Source: Magnetospirillum sp902729445
Lineage (GTDB): Bacteria; Pseudomonadota; Alphaproteobacteria; Rhodospirillales; Magnetospirillaceae
Length of the DNA stretch: 64,000 bases
Assembly (NCBI RefSeq): GCF_902729445.1
Contig: NZ_CACVCE010000002.1
Coordinates: forward strand, 77,580 to 141,579
Reading direction: 5' to 3'
This document shows positions 42,689 to 52,034 of the stretch, piece after piece; position 1 is the first letter of the stretch; every line of letters begins with the position of its first letter. Below the pieces are notes generated by a model. That model did no database searches, had not been told where the DNA came from, and saw only the letters and a program-made list of their open reading frames with translations. A program made the position numbers and the translations under genes.

Positions 42689-44719
42689 CTATAACGCCTG
42701 CTGGCGTTGATGCAGCACCATCTTCAGGTCCAGCTCGCGCACCACCTGATCCAGGGTGGTGATGCCGCGCATTTCCAGCATGTCGATCTGCTTCAGCAGC
42801 ACGGCGGCGGTGACGATGGCGTCGCCCAGCGCGGTGTGGCGGTCGGTGATCTCGATGCCGAAGCGGTCGCAGATGGCGTCCAGCGAATGGCCGTTCTCGG
42901 GGCCGTCCAGATAGTTGGACAGCATCATGGTGTCCAGCACCGGATTGTCGAACCGCACCCCGAACTGGCGTTCGTTCATGCGCAGGAACTTCAGGTCGAA
43001 GGCGGCATTGTGGGCGACCAGCACCGAATCGGCGGCGAAGGCCTTGAATTGCGGCAGCACCACCGAAAGCGGCGGCTTGTCGATCACCATGTCGTCGGTG
43101 ATGCCGTGGAACTTGATGCTTTCCGGCGGAATCGGGCGGCCCGGATTGACGATGCGGTTGAAGCTTTCGCCCGACAGGATGCGGCCGTTGACGACGCGGA
43201 CGGCGCCGATCTGGACGATCTGGTCGCCCTGGCTGGGCTGCAGGCCGGTGGTTTCGGTGTCGAAGACGATGAAGGTCAATGTCTTCAACGGCAACCGGCC
43301 CATCTCGCCGATGTCGCGCACCCCGTCCAGCAGCGACAAATCATAGAATTCCGGCCGGGTCGGCAATTGCGCCTTGGGCTGGAAATGGACCTCGACGCCC
43401 TTGCGCATCGGCAGACGCAGCCACGACCGGCCCTGGCGGTGTTCCTGGCCGATGCTGTCGCCGGCATGGTGGGCCAGGACGTCCTTGACGGTCATGCCGG
43501 CCAATTGGGTCAGGCCCTTGGCCAGCCAGCCGTCCAGCGCCGGCTTGGCGGCGGTGGCACCCGGCCAGCCGATCTCGATCCAGGCGGAATCGTCATCGGC
43601 GCCGGCGGCCAGGTCGATCTCGGCCAGGCCCAGACGTTCAGCCATCTGGCGGATCAGGCTGTCGACGGCCAGCGCCAGCGAGTGGGAATCGGCATGCAGC
43701 CACACCGGCAAACCGGTCACCGTGACCTTCAGGCCTTCGCTCTCGACGCCCTTGGCGACGAAGGCGAAGAAGTCGGCGGAATGGACGTCGGTCATCGGCC
43801 ACCAGCCCGACAGGGCGCGTTGATAGCCGTCGGTGACCTTCTTGATGGCGCGCTCGATGTTGGCCGCCTCGCGCTCGACGATGGTCGGGTTGCTGGCGGC
43901 GACGCGCAGGCGGATCAGCGGCGATTCCAGGCCCTCGGTGATCTCGCGCAGCAGCACGTCGCGGCTGGCCAGGGCGGCGACCTGGGGGCCGGCATCGACC
44001 AGGGTGACGACATAGCCGCCGGGATCGCCGTCGGCCGAGCGGATCAGGGTCATGCGGGCCTGCAGCAGCATGTGGCCATCGACCGAGCCGGCCAGGAACG
44101 GCGTGCCCTTGCCCCCCAGTTCCGGCCGGTGCAGCAGCACCTCGTGCATATGGACCACCGGCTCGCGGGCGATCGCCTCGAACAGCGAGCGGCCCAGGCC
44201 CAGTTGGCCAGCCTGCGACAGCATCTCCATCGCCACCGAGTTGTAAAGAACCACCTGATGGCGCTGGTTGCACACCAGCACCCCTTCATGCAGGTCGTTC
44301 AAGATGGCGGCCAGGCGGGCGGAATTTTCCTCGGCCTTGGCGGTGGCGACGCCCAGGCCGGTTTCCAGCTCCTGGCGGGTCTGCACCAGCTTGATGGCCA
44401 TCTGGTTGATCGCCTCGGGCAGCGGCAGCATCAGGGCGTAGCGGTCGAGATCGACGCCCTGGCGGGTGCTGCCATGGGCGATGGCGCGCACGTCGGCGGC
44501 CATGCGGCGGATCAGGCGGAACACCTGGAAATCGACGATCTTCCACGCCAGCGCGAACATCAAGACCGCGCCGGCCACCGAGACCAAGGCCAGGGCGGTC
44601 AGGTCCTCGTGCCCGACGACGCGGCTGTTGAGGTAGATTGCGGCACCGCCGATGGCCGAGACATTGGCGACCAGGGCGATGGCGAGCCAGGGCAACGGAC
44701 CCCGCCCTCGATGCGGCAC
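42689..44719 (-). CDS. Membrane sensor-like protein fused to DnaQ-type 3'-5' exonuclease
   Basis: A 676-residue protein. Two transmembrane helices (about residues 9-31 and 40-60) are followed by a HAMP-like helix, a PAS-like region (ILNDLHEGVLVCNQRHQVVLYN), and a long region resembling a degenerate kinase core with no clear phospho-acceptor or ATP-binding box. From about residue 475 there is a DEDDh exonuclease like DNA polymerase III epsilon: D487 and E489 in FDTETTGL, HNAAFDLKFL, and the final RHTALGDAIVT. Catalytic residues are complete. The GTG start at 44719 has an AAGGAGA site; a TTG 39 nt upstream was rejected. A membrane-tethered, signal-responsive nuclease is inferred. Confidence 0.83.
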   Translation of the reverse strand: MPHRGRGPLPWLAIALVANVSAIGGAAIYLNSRVVGHEDLTALALVSVAGAVLMFALAWKIVDFQVFRLIRRMAADVRAIAHGSTRQGVDLDRYALMLPLPEAINQMAIKLVQTRQELETGLGVATAKAEENSARLAAILNDLHEGVLVCNQRHQVVLYNSVAMEMLSQAGQLGLGRSLFEAIAREPVVHMHEVLLHRPELGGKGTPFLAGSVDGHMLLQARMTLIRSADGDPGGYVVTLVDAGPQVAALASRDVLLREITEGLESPLIRLRVAASNPTIVEREAANIERAIKKVTDGYQRALSGWWPMTDVHSADFFAFVAKGVESEGLKVTVTGLPVWLHADSHSLALAVDSLIRQMAERLGLAEIDLAAGADDDSAWIEIGWPGATAAKPALDGWLAKGLTQLAGMTVKDVLAHHAGDSIGQEHRQGRSWLRLPMRKGVEVHFQPKAQLPTRPEFYDLSLLDGVRDIGEMGRLPLKTLTFIVFDTETTGLQPSQGDQIVQIGAVRVVNGRILSGESFNRIVNPGRPIPPESIKFHGITDDMVIDKPPLSVVLPQFKAFAADSVLVAHNAAFDLKFLRMNERQFGVRFDNPVLDTMMLSNYLDGPENGHSLDAICDRFGIEITDRHTALGDAIVTAAVLLKQIDMLEMRGITTLDQVVRELDLKMVLHQRQQAL

Positions 44720-44855
44720 TGACTCGTCTCCTTGACCGGAGTTTGAACCTTCCCCCAAAGGTACGGCACTGGTATGGGGTCAGGCAACACCCGAGAGTGG
44801 AAAGCCGGACGAACATGTGTTGATATGCACAGGTGCAACCAAGGGAAGCCAGGAA

Positions 44856-45614
44856 ATGCGGGCTGTTTGGGCGATTGTCGCGATGCTGCTGGGAATGATG
44901 GCGGCAGGCGGCGCGCCAGCGGCGCAACTGTTAAGGGTTGGCGGTTACGAGTTTCCCCCATTCGTCGAGGCTGACGGCAAGGGCCTGGTCCACGATGTGA
45001 TCGCCGCCCTGAACGCGGCACAAACCGCCTATGAGTTCCGCTTCGTGCCGGTGGCGGCCCGGCGACGTTACGCCGATCTGGCGGATGCCCGTTTCGATGT
45101 CATGTTCTTCGAAAGCCCGGATTGGGAATGGACCCAGCGCCAGGCCCCGGTCGATTTCACCGCTGAATTCCTGCAAGGCGGCGAGGTGTTCGTCGCCCAG
45201 GCCAGACCGGGGCGCGGGCAGGATTTCTTCGCCAGTCTGACCGGCAAGCGGCTGGTCGGCATTCTGGGCTATCATTACGGATTCGCCGATTTCAACGCCG
45301 ATCCCGAGCGTCTGGCCCGCGACTGGGGCATGAAGCTGGTGGCCAACCACAAATCCAGCATCGACATGGTGCTGGCCGACCGCGCCGATCTGGCGGTGGT
45401 CACCGATTCCTATTTGTGGGCCTATCTGTCCAAGGTCCCCGAGGCACGGGAAAAGTTGCTGGTGTCGGACCGCTTTGATCAGGTCTACCGCCACCGGGCG
45501 CTGGTGCGCCGCCTTGGACCCATCGATGTGAAGATGCTGGATGGATTGCTGGCCAAGCTTGAACGCGACGGCACCTTGGCCAGGATCTGGCGCCAGGGCG
45601 GGATCATCCGTTAA
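44856..45614 (+). CDS. Periplasmic solute-binding protein, family 3
   Basis: A 252-residue protein with a signal peptide (AVWAIVAMLLGMMAAGGAPAAQ) and a PBPb/SBP_bac_3 fold: YEFPPFVEADGKGLVHDV at the start and later VVTDSYLWAYL. It binds small ligands such as polar amino acids. No ABC permease or ATPase is nearby, so it may instead serve as an orphan sensor. The ATG at 44856 follows a CCAGGA site. The gene is divergent from the exonuclease fusion and overlaps the next gene by 4 nt. Confidence 0.8.
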   Translation: MRAVWAIVAMLLGMMAAGGAPAAQLLRVGGYEFPPFVEADGKGLVHDVIAALNAAQTAYEFRFVPVAARRRYADLADARFDVMFFESPDWEWTQRQAPVDFTAEFLQGGEVFVAQARPGRGQDFFASLTGKRLVGILGYHYGFADFNADPERLARDWGMKLVANHKSSIDMVLADRADLAVVTDSYLWAYLSKVPEAREKLLVSDRFDQVYRHRALVRRLGPIDVKMLDGLLAKLERDGTLARIWRQGGIIR

Positions 45615-45811
45615 CCCCGCCGCGAACCCTCGATGGTTTCGCCGATGCGGGCCAGGGTCGCCGAAATCGAATCGCCGCCGTAATAGGCGTCCAGCAGCAG
45701 GCGGCTTTTGACCCCCAGCAACCGCGCGGTGGCGCCGAAGCGCTCCATCAGGCGGGCGTCCAAATCGGCCGCCCACAGGGTGAAGCCGGAATCGAACAGG
45801 GGGTAGGACAT
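45611..45811 (-). CDS. Small hypothetical protein
   Basis: A 66-residue protein with no recognisable motif (starts MSYPLFDSGFTLWAADLD). Its 3' end overlaps the convergent binding-protein gene by 4 nt. A clear GAGGAGAG ribosome binding site 7 nt before the ATG supports it as a real gene. No function can be proposed. Confidence 0.55.
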   Translation of the reverse strand: MSYPLFDSGFTLWAADLDARLMERFGATARLLGVKSRLLLDAYYGGDSISATLARIGETIEGSRRG

Positions 45812-46040
45812 CGCACTCTCCTCAACAGCCGGTGAAACTGGCGTCAGAGTGGCCCTCCTTCATGGCCTTTAGCGGACGCCTTCATGGCGCTTTCAAGGCA
45901 CATCATAGGCCCGCCATCTTGAAGATTTGATGAAACCGCCACGCACAGGTTTCACCCAACCGTCACCCCCCGGTCACGGTACCGACATCGGCGGTCGCTA
46001 TGGTCGGTGCATCCCCCCAGGACCAATCCCGAGGTCATCC

Positions 46041-48104
46041 ATGCGTGAAGCCGTCGCCGCCCTGTCGCAAATTCCCCGCCTGTCCTGGCCCCGTCTGTCC
46101 TGGCCCCGTCTGGGGATCGCTCTGCCCGGCCGCCTGGGCGGACTGGACCGGCTGCCGATCGGGGCGCGGCTGGGCTTGCTGGCGGTGCTGGCGGCCTTGG
46201 TGGCGGCGGCGGTGGGCGGCACCTATTGGGCCGGCGAGCGCCATGTCGATGCCGCTCTGGTCCGCCAGGACGGCTATCGCCAGCTCAATGACCTGGCCGG
46301 CGACGTCCGCGCCCGCGCCGCCGCCTTGCAAAATCACCAGGAAGCCTTCCTGCGCGAGCTGAAGCCCGACCATGCCGCCGCCTTCGCCAAGGATTCCCAA
46401 TTGATCGAGCAAGCTTTGGCGCTGATGAGCCAGCGTACCGCGACCGATGGCTTGGCGCCGGCGGTGGGCGAGCTGAAACAGGGCTTCGCGGCGCTGTCGG
46501 TCGGTTTCGCCAAGGTCGAAACGCTGACCCGCACCCTGGGTCTGACCGATTCCAGCGGTCTGAAGGGGCAGTTGGCCGATTCGGTCAAGGCGGTCGAGGA
46601 CGAATTGCGGATGTGGCCCAATGCCGGCCCCTTGATGCCGACCATGCTGCATCTGCGCCTGGCCGAGAAGAACTTCATGCTGTACGGCGGCCAGGCCTAT
46701 CTGGGCCAGCATCGCAAATACGCCGCCCAGTTCGATTTCGAGCTGGATGCCTCGGCCTTGCCGGCCTCGACGCGGGACGAGTTGCGCACGCTGATGAACC
46801 AGTACAGCGCCGACATGCAGGCCTTCGCCGAAATCGCCCTGGCCCAGGCCGCCGAGATCGAGGCGCTGCGGCGCCGCTTCCAGGCCTTGCAGCCGATCCT
46901 GCAATCGGTGTTCCTGAACGCCCGCGACGGCATGGCGGCGGCCATCACCGAGCAGGAAGGCCAGCGCGCCGGCACCACCCGGCTGGTGGCGATCATCGGT
47001 GTGGCGGCGGTTGGTTTGTTCGTGCTGGCGGTGCTGGTGCTGGCGCAAAGCGTCACCCGGCCGCTGAAGCAGATCGAACGGGCGATGAAGCGCCTGGCCG
47101 GCGGCGATCATCGGGTGGCGGTGCCGGGCATCGAGCGCAAGGACGAGATCGGCGACATGGCCAAGGCGGTGGCGGTGTTCAAGGACAATGCCGTCGCCAT
47201 GGTGTCCTTGCGCGAGCAGCAAGACGAGGTGCGCCGCCAGGCCGAAGCCTCCGCCCGCGACCGCCAGCATGTGTTGGCCGACCAGTTCGAAGTGGCGGTC
47301 AAGTCGGTGGCCGACGGCGTCGGGACCCAGGCGGTGACCATCAAGGATATCGCCCAGCGCATGGCCCAGGGCGGCGGCGACGGGCAGGGCACGGGCTCGC
47401 TGGCGGTGGCCGAGGCGGCCGAGCGTTCGCGCCACAGCGTCGCCTCGGTGGCGCGAGCCACCGAGGAATTGGCGGCCAGCGTGGCTGCGATCCGCCAGCG
47501 CGCCGCGTCGTCGTCGGGCGTCGCCCGCGAGGCGGTCGAGGATCTGGGGCGCGCGACCCGCCAGGTGGAAGGCCTGGCCGGCCTGGCCAGCGACATCGAC
47601 CGGGTGGTCGGGCTGATCGGCGACATCGCCCAACGCACCAACATGCTGGCCCTGAACGCCGCCATCGAGGCCCAGCGGGCGGGCGAATCCGGGCGCAGCT
47701 TCGCGGTGGTGGCCGGCGAGGTCAAGCAATTGGCGGTGCAGACTTCGGACGCCACCCGCGAGATCGCCGACCGCCTCAGCGCCATCCAGGCGGCCACCGG
47801 CGACACCGTGGCGGCCATCGGCGATGTCGGCGACACGGTGCGGCGGATGGACCAGATCGCCCGCGAGGTCGCCCAGGCGGCCGAACATCAGGCCGTGGTC
47901 ACCGGCAAGATCGAGCGCTGCGTCGAGGAGGTGGCGGCCGAATCGCGCATCGTGTCCGACGGCGTGGTGACGGTGACCCGGTCGGCGGTGCGTTATTGCG
48001 GCTCGGCGGTGCGGGTGATCTGGGCGGCCGACGATCTGGCCCGGCCGGCGGCCGGCCTGCGCCATGAGGTCGATTCGTTCCTGCGGACCGTCAGGGCCGG
48101 CTGA
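46041..48104 (+). CDS. Methyl-accepting chemotaxis protein
   Basis: A 687-residue chemoreceptor. The first transmembrane helix lies near residues 40-60 after a Pro/Trp-rich cytoplasmic start. A helical periplasmic sensor of about 270 residues follows (HBM-like four-helix pattern), then a second helix, a HAMP domain (RPLKQIERAMKRLAGGDH) and the signalling domain with the hairpin tip RTNMLALNAAIEAQRAGESGRSF. The N-terminus contains a 15-bp tandem duplication (SWPRL twice). The ATG at 46041 has GAGGT upstream. The ligand is unknown. Its last 14 bp overlap the antisense HIG1 gene. Confidence 0.9.
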   Translation: MREAVAALSQIPRLSWPRLSWPRLGIALPGRLGGLDRLPIGARLGLLAVLAALVAAAVGGTYWAGERHVDAALVRQDGYRQLNDLAGDVRARAAALQNHQEAFLRELKPDHAAAFAKDSQLIEQALALMSQRTATDGLAPAVGELKQGFAALSVGFAKVETLTRTLGLTDSSGLKGQLADSVKAVEDELRMWPNAGPLMPTMLHLRLAEKNFMLYGGQAYLGQHRKYAAQFDFELDASALPASTRDELRTLMNQYSADMQAFAEIALAQAAEIEALRRRFQALQPILQSVFLNARDGMAAAITEQEGQRAGTTRLVAIIGVAAVGLFVLAVLVLAQSVTRPLKQIERAMKRLAGGDHRVAVPGIERKDEIGDMAKAVAVFKDNAVAMVSLREQQDEVRRQAEASARDRQHVLADQFEVAVKSVADGVGTQAVTIKDIAQRMAQGGGDGQGTGSLAVAEAAERSRHSVASVARATEELAASVAAIRQRAASSSGVAREAVEDLGRATRQVEGLAGLASDIDRVVGLIGDIAQRTNMLALNAAIEAQRAGESGRSFAVVAGEVKQLAVQTSDATREIADRLSAIQAATGDTVAAIGDVGDTVRRMDQIAREVAQAAEHQAVVTGKIERCVEEVAAESRIVSDGVVTVTRSAVRYCGSAVRVIWAADDLARPAAGLRHEVDSFLRTVRAG

Positions 48105-48288
48105 ACCAGATCGCCAATCCCAGCAAGATCACCGCCAGCGCCTGCGCCGCCACCCGCAGGTTCATCAGCCGGTTGGCGTGACGCAGGTACCACGGCCCAC
48201 CCTTGGCGAAGCCCAGGATGCCGATGGCCAGGACCACCAGCACCGCGACCAGCGCGGCGCCGAGAAGAAGGGGCAGGGGCGGGGTCAT
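48091..48288 (-). CDS. HIG1-domain twin-transmembrane protein
   Basis: A 65-residue protein with two hydrophobic helices (PLLLGAALVAVLVVLAIGIL and AAQALAVILLGLAIWF) joined by a basic loop, RHANRLMNLRVAAQ, characteristic of HIG1-domain proteins. Short bacterial members of this family are associated with cytochrome oxidase, but the function here is unknown. It converges with, and overlaps by 14 nt, the chemoreceptor gene. Confidence 0.7.
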   Translation of the reverse strand: MTPPLPLLLGAALVAVLVVLAIGILGFAKGGPWYLRHANRLMNLRVAAQALAVILLGLAIWFSRP

Positions 48289-48298
48289 GACAAGAAAA

Positions 48299-48328
48299 TG
48301 GGGATGGTTCCGTCGGGAACCACCCCCA
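48299..48328. terminator. Long hairpin upstream of the HIG1 gene
   Basis: TGGTTCC (48305-48311) pairs with GGAACCA (48316-48322) around a GTCG loop. The stem extends outward with GGG/CCC and AATGGG/CCCATT pairs. On the minus strand a T-rich stretch TTTTCTT follows, so it may end transcription arriving from the YkgJ gene before the HIG1 start. Confidence 0.5.
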
Positions 48329-48337
48329 TTTGGTCCA

Positions 48338-48437
48338 TTTAGACCATCGAGCCGTTAATCTGGTTCAGTCCTTCTGCCGTCACCCCCGGACTTGATCCGG
48401 GGGTCCATGGATTGCCGGGTCAAGCCCGGCAATGACG
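48338..48437. repeat. REP-like repeat, copy 1
   Basis: Contains TTAGACCATCGAGCC...GTCACCCCCGGACTTGATC followed by a second palindrome ATTGCCGGGTCAAGCCCGGCAAT. The first part recurs nearly identically at 63874-63934 (about 60 bp), and the CCGGACTTGATCCGG and GGGTCAAGCCC cores recur at 49513-49588. Such units are typical intergenic palindromes of alphaproteobacterial chromosomes. Confidence 0.7.
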
Positions 48438-48538
48438 ATCAAGAAAAGCTGATCCGGATTTTATGCTCGCGGCTCTAGTCCAAGGCGTGTCGATCCCGCG
48501 GCATTTGAGGCCGCGGCCAAGGGCGCGGACGCTCCCGT

Positions 48539-49465
48539 TTAAGACGCCCCCAGATCAGTCCTGGCCTTGGCGATGGCTTGCTGCAGCACCTGTTCCTTCA
48601 GCAGGATGGTCGGCTCGTTGAACAAGACGTTCTTCATCCAGTCGAAAGCCAGTTGCAACAGCGCGTCGTCGCTGGCCTTGATCAGTTCCACCGCTTCCGG
48701 CGAGACCTCGTAGGATTCCAGGAACTTGGTTTCGAAAACGAAGCGGCGGAAGCTGTCGACGTCGGTGGTGGCCATGAAGAACATCTTCTTGAGCTGGGCC
48801 GTCGGCGCCTTGCCGCCCGGGCCGCCCATCACCTTCCACGACGCCATCTTCATCAAGATGTCGATCCAGCCGCGATTGATGCGCTCGTATTCCTCGACCT
48901 GCTGTTCGGTGCGGAACTCGCCGACATTCTGGGTCTTCGGCTGGCAATGGCCCTGGCAATGGTCTTCCTTGACCAGGAAGAAGAAGTCTTCCTTGCCCTC
49001 CATGTCCTTCATCTTCATCGACACCATGCCCAGCGGGTAATAGCGGCAGGTGGCGGGGCGGTGTTCATAGACCGAGCAGCCGTCGGGCGTCGAGAAGGCG
49101 CAAGCACCCCGGCCGTCGTCGCCCATCTTCAGCTTGGCCACCGGCAGGTCGGCCTTGGGATGGATGTCGGGCAGGGTGTAGGTCAGCAGGAACTCGGCCG
49201 GGCGAAGGCCCAGATGCTTGGACAGGCGCAGGATGCAATTGGGGGTCAGCGTGATGTCGGCGCCCTGGCAGCAGCGGTTCCAGCACGACACGCCCTTGTG
49301 GCAGCTGAAGCTGAAGGTGTCCTCGGCGGTCAGCTTGACCGGCTGGACCGGGAAGGCGGCATACATCTCGACCTGCTCGTCGCGGGAGGTGGCGGCCAGG
49401 CGGCTGGCCTCGATGTCCATCTCGTCGAGTTCGTCGTCTTCGGAGGTGCGGGGATGGTTGCTCAT
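48539..49465 (-). CDS. YkgJ-type cysteine-cluster protein
   Basis: A 308-residue cytoplasmic protein with the Cys cluster CHKGVSCWNRCCQGADI (about residues 53-69) and later CAFSTPDGCSVYEHRPATC, typical of YkgJ (UPF0153) proteins thought to bind a zinc or iron ion. A further Cys/His pair is CQGHCQ. The C-terminal half is helical with no recognised domain. The ATG at 49465 was chosen; the frame runs into a REP repeat upstream. It follows the aprA terminator and is not coupled to apr. Confidence 0.78.
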   Translation of the reverse strand: MSNHPRTSEDDELDEMDIEASRLAATSRDEQVEMYAAFPVQPVKLTAEDTFSFSCHKGVSCWNRCCQGADITLTPNCILRLSKHLGLRPAEFLLTYTLPDIHPKADLPVAKLKMGDDGRGACAFSTPDGCSVYEHRPATCRYYPLGMVSMKMKDMEGKEDFFFLVKEDHCQGHCQPKTQNVGEFRTEQQVEEYERINRGWIDILMKMASWKVMGGPGGKAPTAQLKKMFFMATTDVDSFRRFVFETKFLESYEVSPEAVELIKASDDALLQLAFDWMKNVLFNEPTILLKEQVLQQAIAKARTDLGAS

Positions 49466-49512
49466 GGGGGGCGTTTCCCTGTTCGGATTCTTGATTTTGA
49501 TTGGGGATGGTC

Positions 49513-49588
49513 TGGATTGCCGGGTCAAGCCCGGCAATGACGGAACGGTTTTGTTTCTCGTCATGCCCGGACTTGATCCGGGCATCCA
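49513..49588. repeat. REP-like repeat, copy 2
   Basis: Paired palindromes: TGGATTGCCGGGTCAAGCCC at 49513 and CGTCATGCCCGGACTTGATC at 49559, in opposite orientation. It lies between aprA and the YkgJ gene. The cores are shared with the copies at 48378 and 63914. Confidence 0.7.
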
Positions 49589-49597
49589 TGCACTTCA

Positions 49598-49629
49598 GAC
49601 AAAGGGGGCGCCGGAAGCCCGGCGCCCCC
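49598..49629 (-). terminator. Terminator after aprA
   Basis: On the minus strand GGGGGCGCCGG pairs with CCGGCGCCCCC around a GCTT loop (49629-49619 with 49614-49604), followed by TTTGTC. It lies 29 nt past the aprA stop. The short T-run suggests only moderate efficiency. Confidence 0.65.
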
Positions 49630-49657
49630 CCGTCTCGTCAACGGTGAGCTTCAGGCC

Positions 49658-51580
49658 TCAGTGGCCCTGGCCCGCATAGTGCTTTTCCACCAGATCCTTG
49701 TGGGCGACCTTGCGCAGGCTCCACTCGCCGGTGGCCGGATCGATCTTCGAATTGACGAAGCACTTCCAGTTGGCTTCGTCCAGCTTCGGGAAGTCGGCCC
49801 GGTAGAAGAAGCCCGGATAACGGGTCTCTTCGCGGAACATGATGTGACGCAGGTGGGCTTCCGCCGCGACGATGCGGTGGTAGTTTTCCCAGGCGCGCAT
49901 CAGCTCGTGCAGGTCCTTGGCGCGCATCTTCTGGCTGTCTTCCTTCAGCATGGTCAGAAGGTGCAGACCGGTTTCCAGCATCACCTTGTTGGTGGTGTAG
50001 TAGGTCGAGGTGCCGGCCACGTACTCGTCCATCAGCTTCTGCAGGCGCTGCTGCAGGTAACGCGGAAGGATGTAGTGCGGGTTGACGTCCTCGGCCGTGG
50101 TCTTGTCCTTGTGCTCGATATAGGTGCGGACCGGCTTGTAGATCTCTTCGGTGATGGCCTTGATGTCACCCTTCAACGACGGGCTGAAGCCCTTGTTGTC
50201 GCGGACGAACTTGACCATCGACTTGCCGCAGATGCGGCCTTCGGCATGCGAGCCCGACGAGAACTTGTGACCCGAGGCGCCCACGCCGTCGCCGGCGGTG
50301 AACAGACCCTTGACGGTGGTCATGCGGTTGTAGCCCCACTTCCACTCGTCCGGCGAGTTGATGTCTTCCGGACCCGACACCCAGATGCCGCAGCAGCCGG
50401 AATGCGAACCCAGCAGATAGGGCTCGGTCGGCATCAGTTCCGACATGTTCTGTTCGGGACGGATGTTCATGCCGGCCCACACGCCGGCCTGACCGATGCA
50501 CATATCCAGGAAGTCTTCCCAGGCCTCGGCTTCGAGATGCTTGATCTCGGCCGGGGTCATGGTCTCGGCCAGCTTCTTCATGGCGGTGGGGGTGTCCATG
50601 AAGATCGGGCCGTTGCCGTCCTTCATTTCCTTCAGCATGGCGTGGTTACGCAGGCAGGTCGGAACCACGGTGGCCTTGTCGTAGGGCGCGAACTCGGCCA
50701 GCAGGGCGGCGTTCTTGACCACGTAATTCTCGCCGAAGGCGTTCAGGGCCTGCGACTTGAACAGCAGGAACCAGGCGCCGACCGGGCCGTAACCGTCCTT
50801 GAAGCGGGCCGGCACGAAGCGGTTTTCCATCATGGTCAGCTCGGCGCCGACTTCAGCGGCCATCGCATAGGTCGAACCGGCGTTCCACACCGGGTACCAG
50901 GTGCGGCCGTTGCCTTCGCCGGTCGAACGCGGACGGAACAGGTTCACGGCGCCGCCGCAAACGTCCATGATCGCATTGGCCTTGAAGACGTACAGCTTGT
51001 GCTCGCGCACCGAGAAGCCGACGGCACCGGCGATGCGGTTGGGCTCGTTCTCGTCCAAGAGCAGCTTCACGATGAAGCAGCGCTCGATGATGTTCTCGAT
51101 GCCCAGGGCCTTCTTGGCGGCTTCGGCGACGATGGTCTTGTAGCCTTCGCCGTTGATCATGATCTGCCACTTGCCCGAACGGACCGGCTTGCCGCCGTCC
51201 TTCAGGGCGACGCCTTCCGAGCCCTTGTCCTTCCAGATCGGCAGGCCCCACTCTTCGAACAGGTGCACCGAATCGTCGACGTGACGGCCGACGTCATAGA
51301 CCAGGTCGTCGCGGGTGATGCCCATCAGATCCGCCGACACCATGCGGCAGTAATCCTTGGGGTCGCGATCCGGGCCCAGATAGGTGTTGATGGCCGACAG
51401 ACCCATCGCCACGGCGCCGGAGCGGTCCAGGGCGGCCTTGTCGACCAGGGTGATCTTGGCATCGGGGGCCCAGCGGCGAGCCTCGTAGGCGGCGCCGCAA
51501 GCGGCCATGCCGCCACCGATGATCAGGATGTCGGTGGTGATCTCGATGATCTCAGGATTGCCGAAAGTGTATTCGGTCAT
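49658..51580 (-). CDS. aprA: Adenylylsulfate (APS) reductase, alpha subunit
   Basis: A 640-residue cytoplasmic flavoprotein of the fumarate reductase family. It interconverts APS with sulfite and AMP. The FAD motif is IIGGGMAACGAAYEA near residue 20. Length and motifs (DVCGGAVNLFRPRSTGEG, SHSGCCGIWVSGPED) match AprA of sulfur oxidisers and reducers. It is encoded 31 nt downstream of aprB. The direction of the reaction cannot be told from the sequence by eye. Confidence 0.95.
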   Translation of the reverse strand: MTEYTFGNPEIIEITTDILIIGGGMAACGAAYEARRWAPDAKITLVDKAALDRSGAVAMGLSAINTYLGPDRDPKDYCRMVSADLMGITRDDLVYDVGRHVDDSVHLFEEWGLPIWKDKGSEGVALKDGGKPVRSGKWQIMINGEGYKTIVAEAAKKALGIENIIERCFIVKLLLDENEPNRIAGAVGFSVREHKLYVFKANAIMDVCGGAVNLFRPRSTGEGNGRTWYPVWNAGSTYAMAAEVGAELTMMENRFVPARFKDGYGPVGAWFLLFKSQALNAFGENYVVKNAALLAEFAPYDKATVVPTCLRNHAMLKEMKDGNGPIFMDTPTAMKKLAETMTPAEIKHLEAEAWEDFLDMCIGQAGVWAGMNIRPEQNMSELMPTEPYLLGSHSGCCGIWVSGPEDINSPDEWKWGYNRMTTVKGLFTAGDGVGASGHKFSSGSHAEGRICGKSMVKFVRDNKGFSPSLKGDIKAITEEIYKPVRTYIEHKDKTTAEDVNPHYILPRYLQQRLQKLMDEYVAGTSTYYTTNKVMLETGLHLLTMLKEDSQKMRAKDLHELMRAWENYHRIVAAEAHLRHIMFREETRYPGFFYRADFPKLDEANWKCFVNSKIDPATGEWSLRKVAHKDLVEKHYAGQGH

Positions 51581-51611
51581 TGGAAACTTCCTTCCCTACG
51601 TGCGCTTGGCG

Positions 51612-52034
51612 TCAGATGGTCGTGAGCGTCTTGCCGACCTCGGTGAACAGCAGCGGGCTGTCCAGGTCGCTGGCTTCCGGCTTTCCACCATAGGGGTCGA
51701 TCGAACCCACCGGGGTCGTGCGCACGGGGAACTTGAAGCGCTTCACTTCGCCGTCGCGGAACTTGATGGTCCACATGATCGCCGAGTCGGTGCGCATCGG
51801 GATGACGGCGCCGCCCATCGGCACGAAATCCTGGTAGGCGCGGACTTCGATGGCCTGCTGCGGGCAAGCCTTCACGCAGCACTGGCATTCCCAGCACTGG
51901 TCGGGTTCCTGGTTGAACGCCTTCATGCGGCTGGTATCCAGCTTCATCAGGTCGTTCGGGCAGATGTACATGCAGGCGGTGACCGAACCGCCCTTACAGC
52001 CGTCGCACTTATCGGTATGCACAAAAGTGGGCAT
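51612..52034 (-). CDS. aprB: APS reductase, beta subunit
   Basis: A 140-residue ferredoxin-type subunit with two 4Fe-4S motifs, CDGCKGGSVTACMYICP and CWECQCCVKACP. The tail that wraps around AprA follows. It receives or donates electrons, presumably with QmoAB. The ATG at 52034 follows a GGGAGG site and gives the typical MPTFV start; upstream extension was rejected. Confidence 0.95.
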   Translation of the reverse strand: MPTFVHTDKCDGCKGGSVTACMYICPNDLMKLDTSRMKAFNQEPDQCWECQCCVKACPQQAIEVRAYQDFVPMGGAVIPMRTDSAIMWTIKFRDGEVKRFKFPVRTTPVGSIDPYGGKPEASDLDSPLLFTEVGKTLTTI

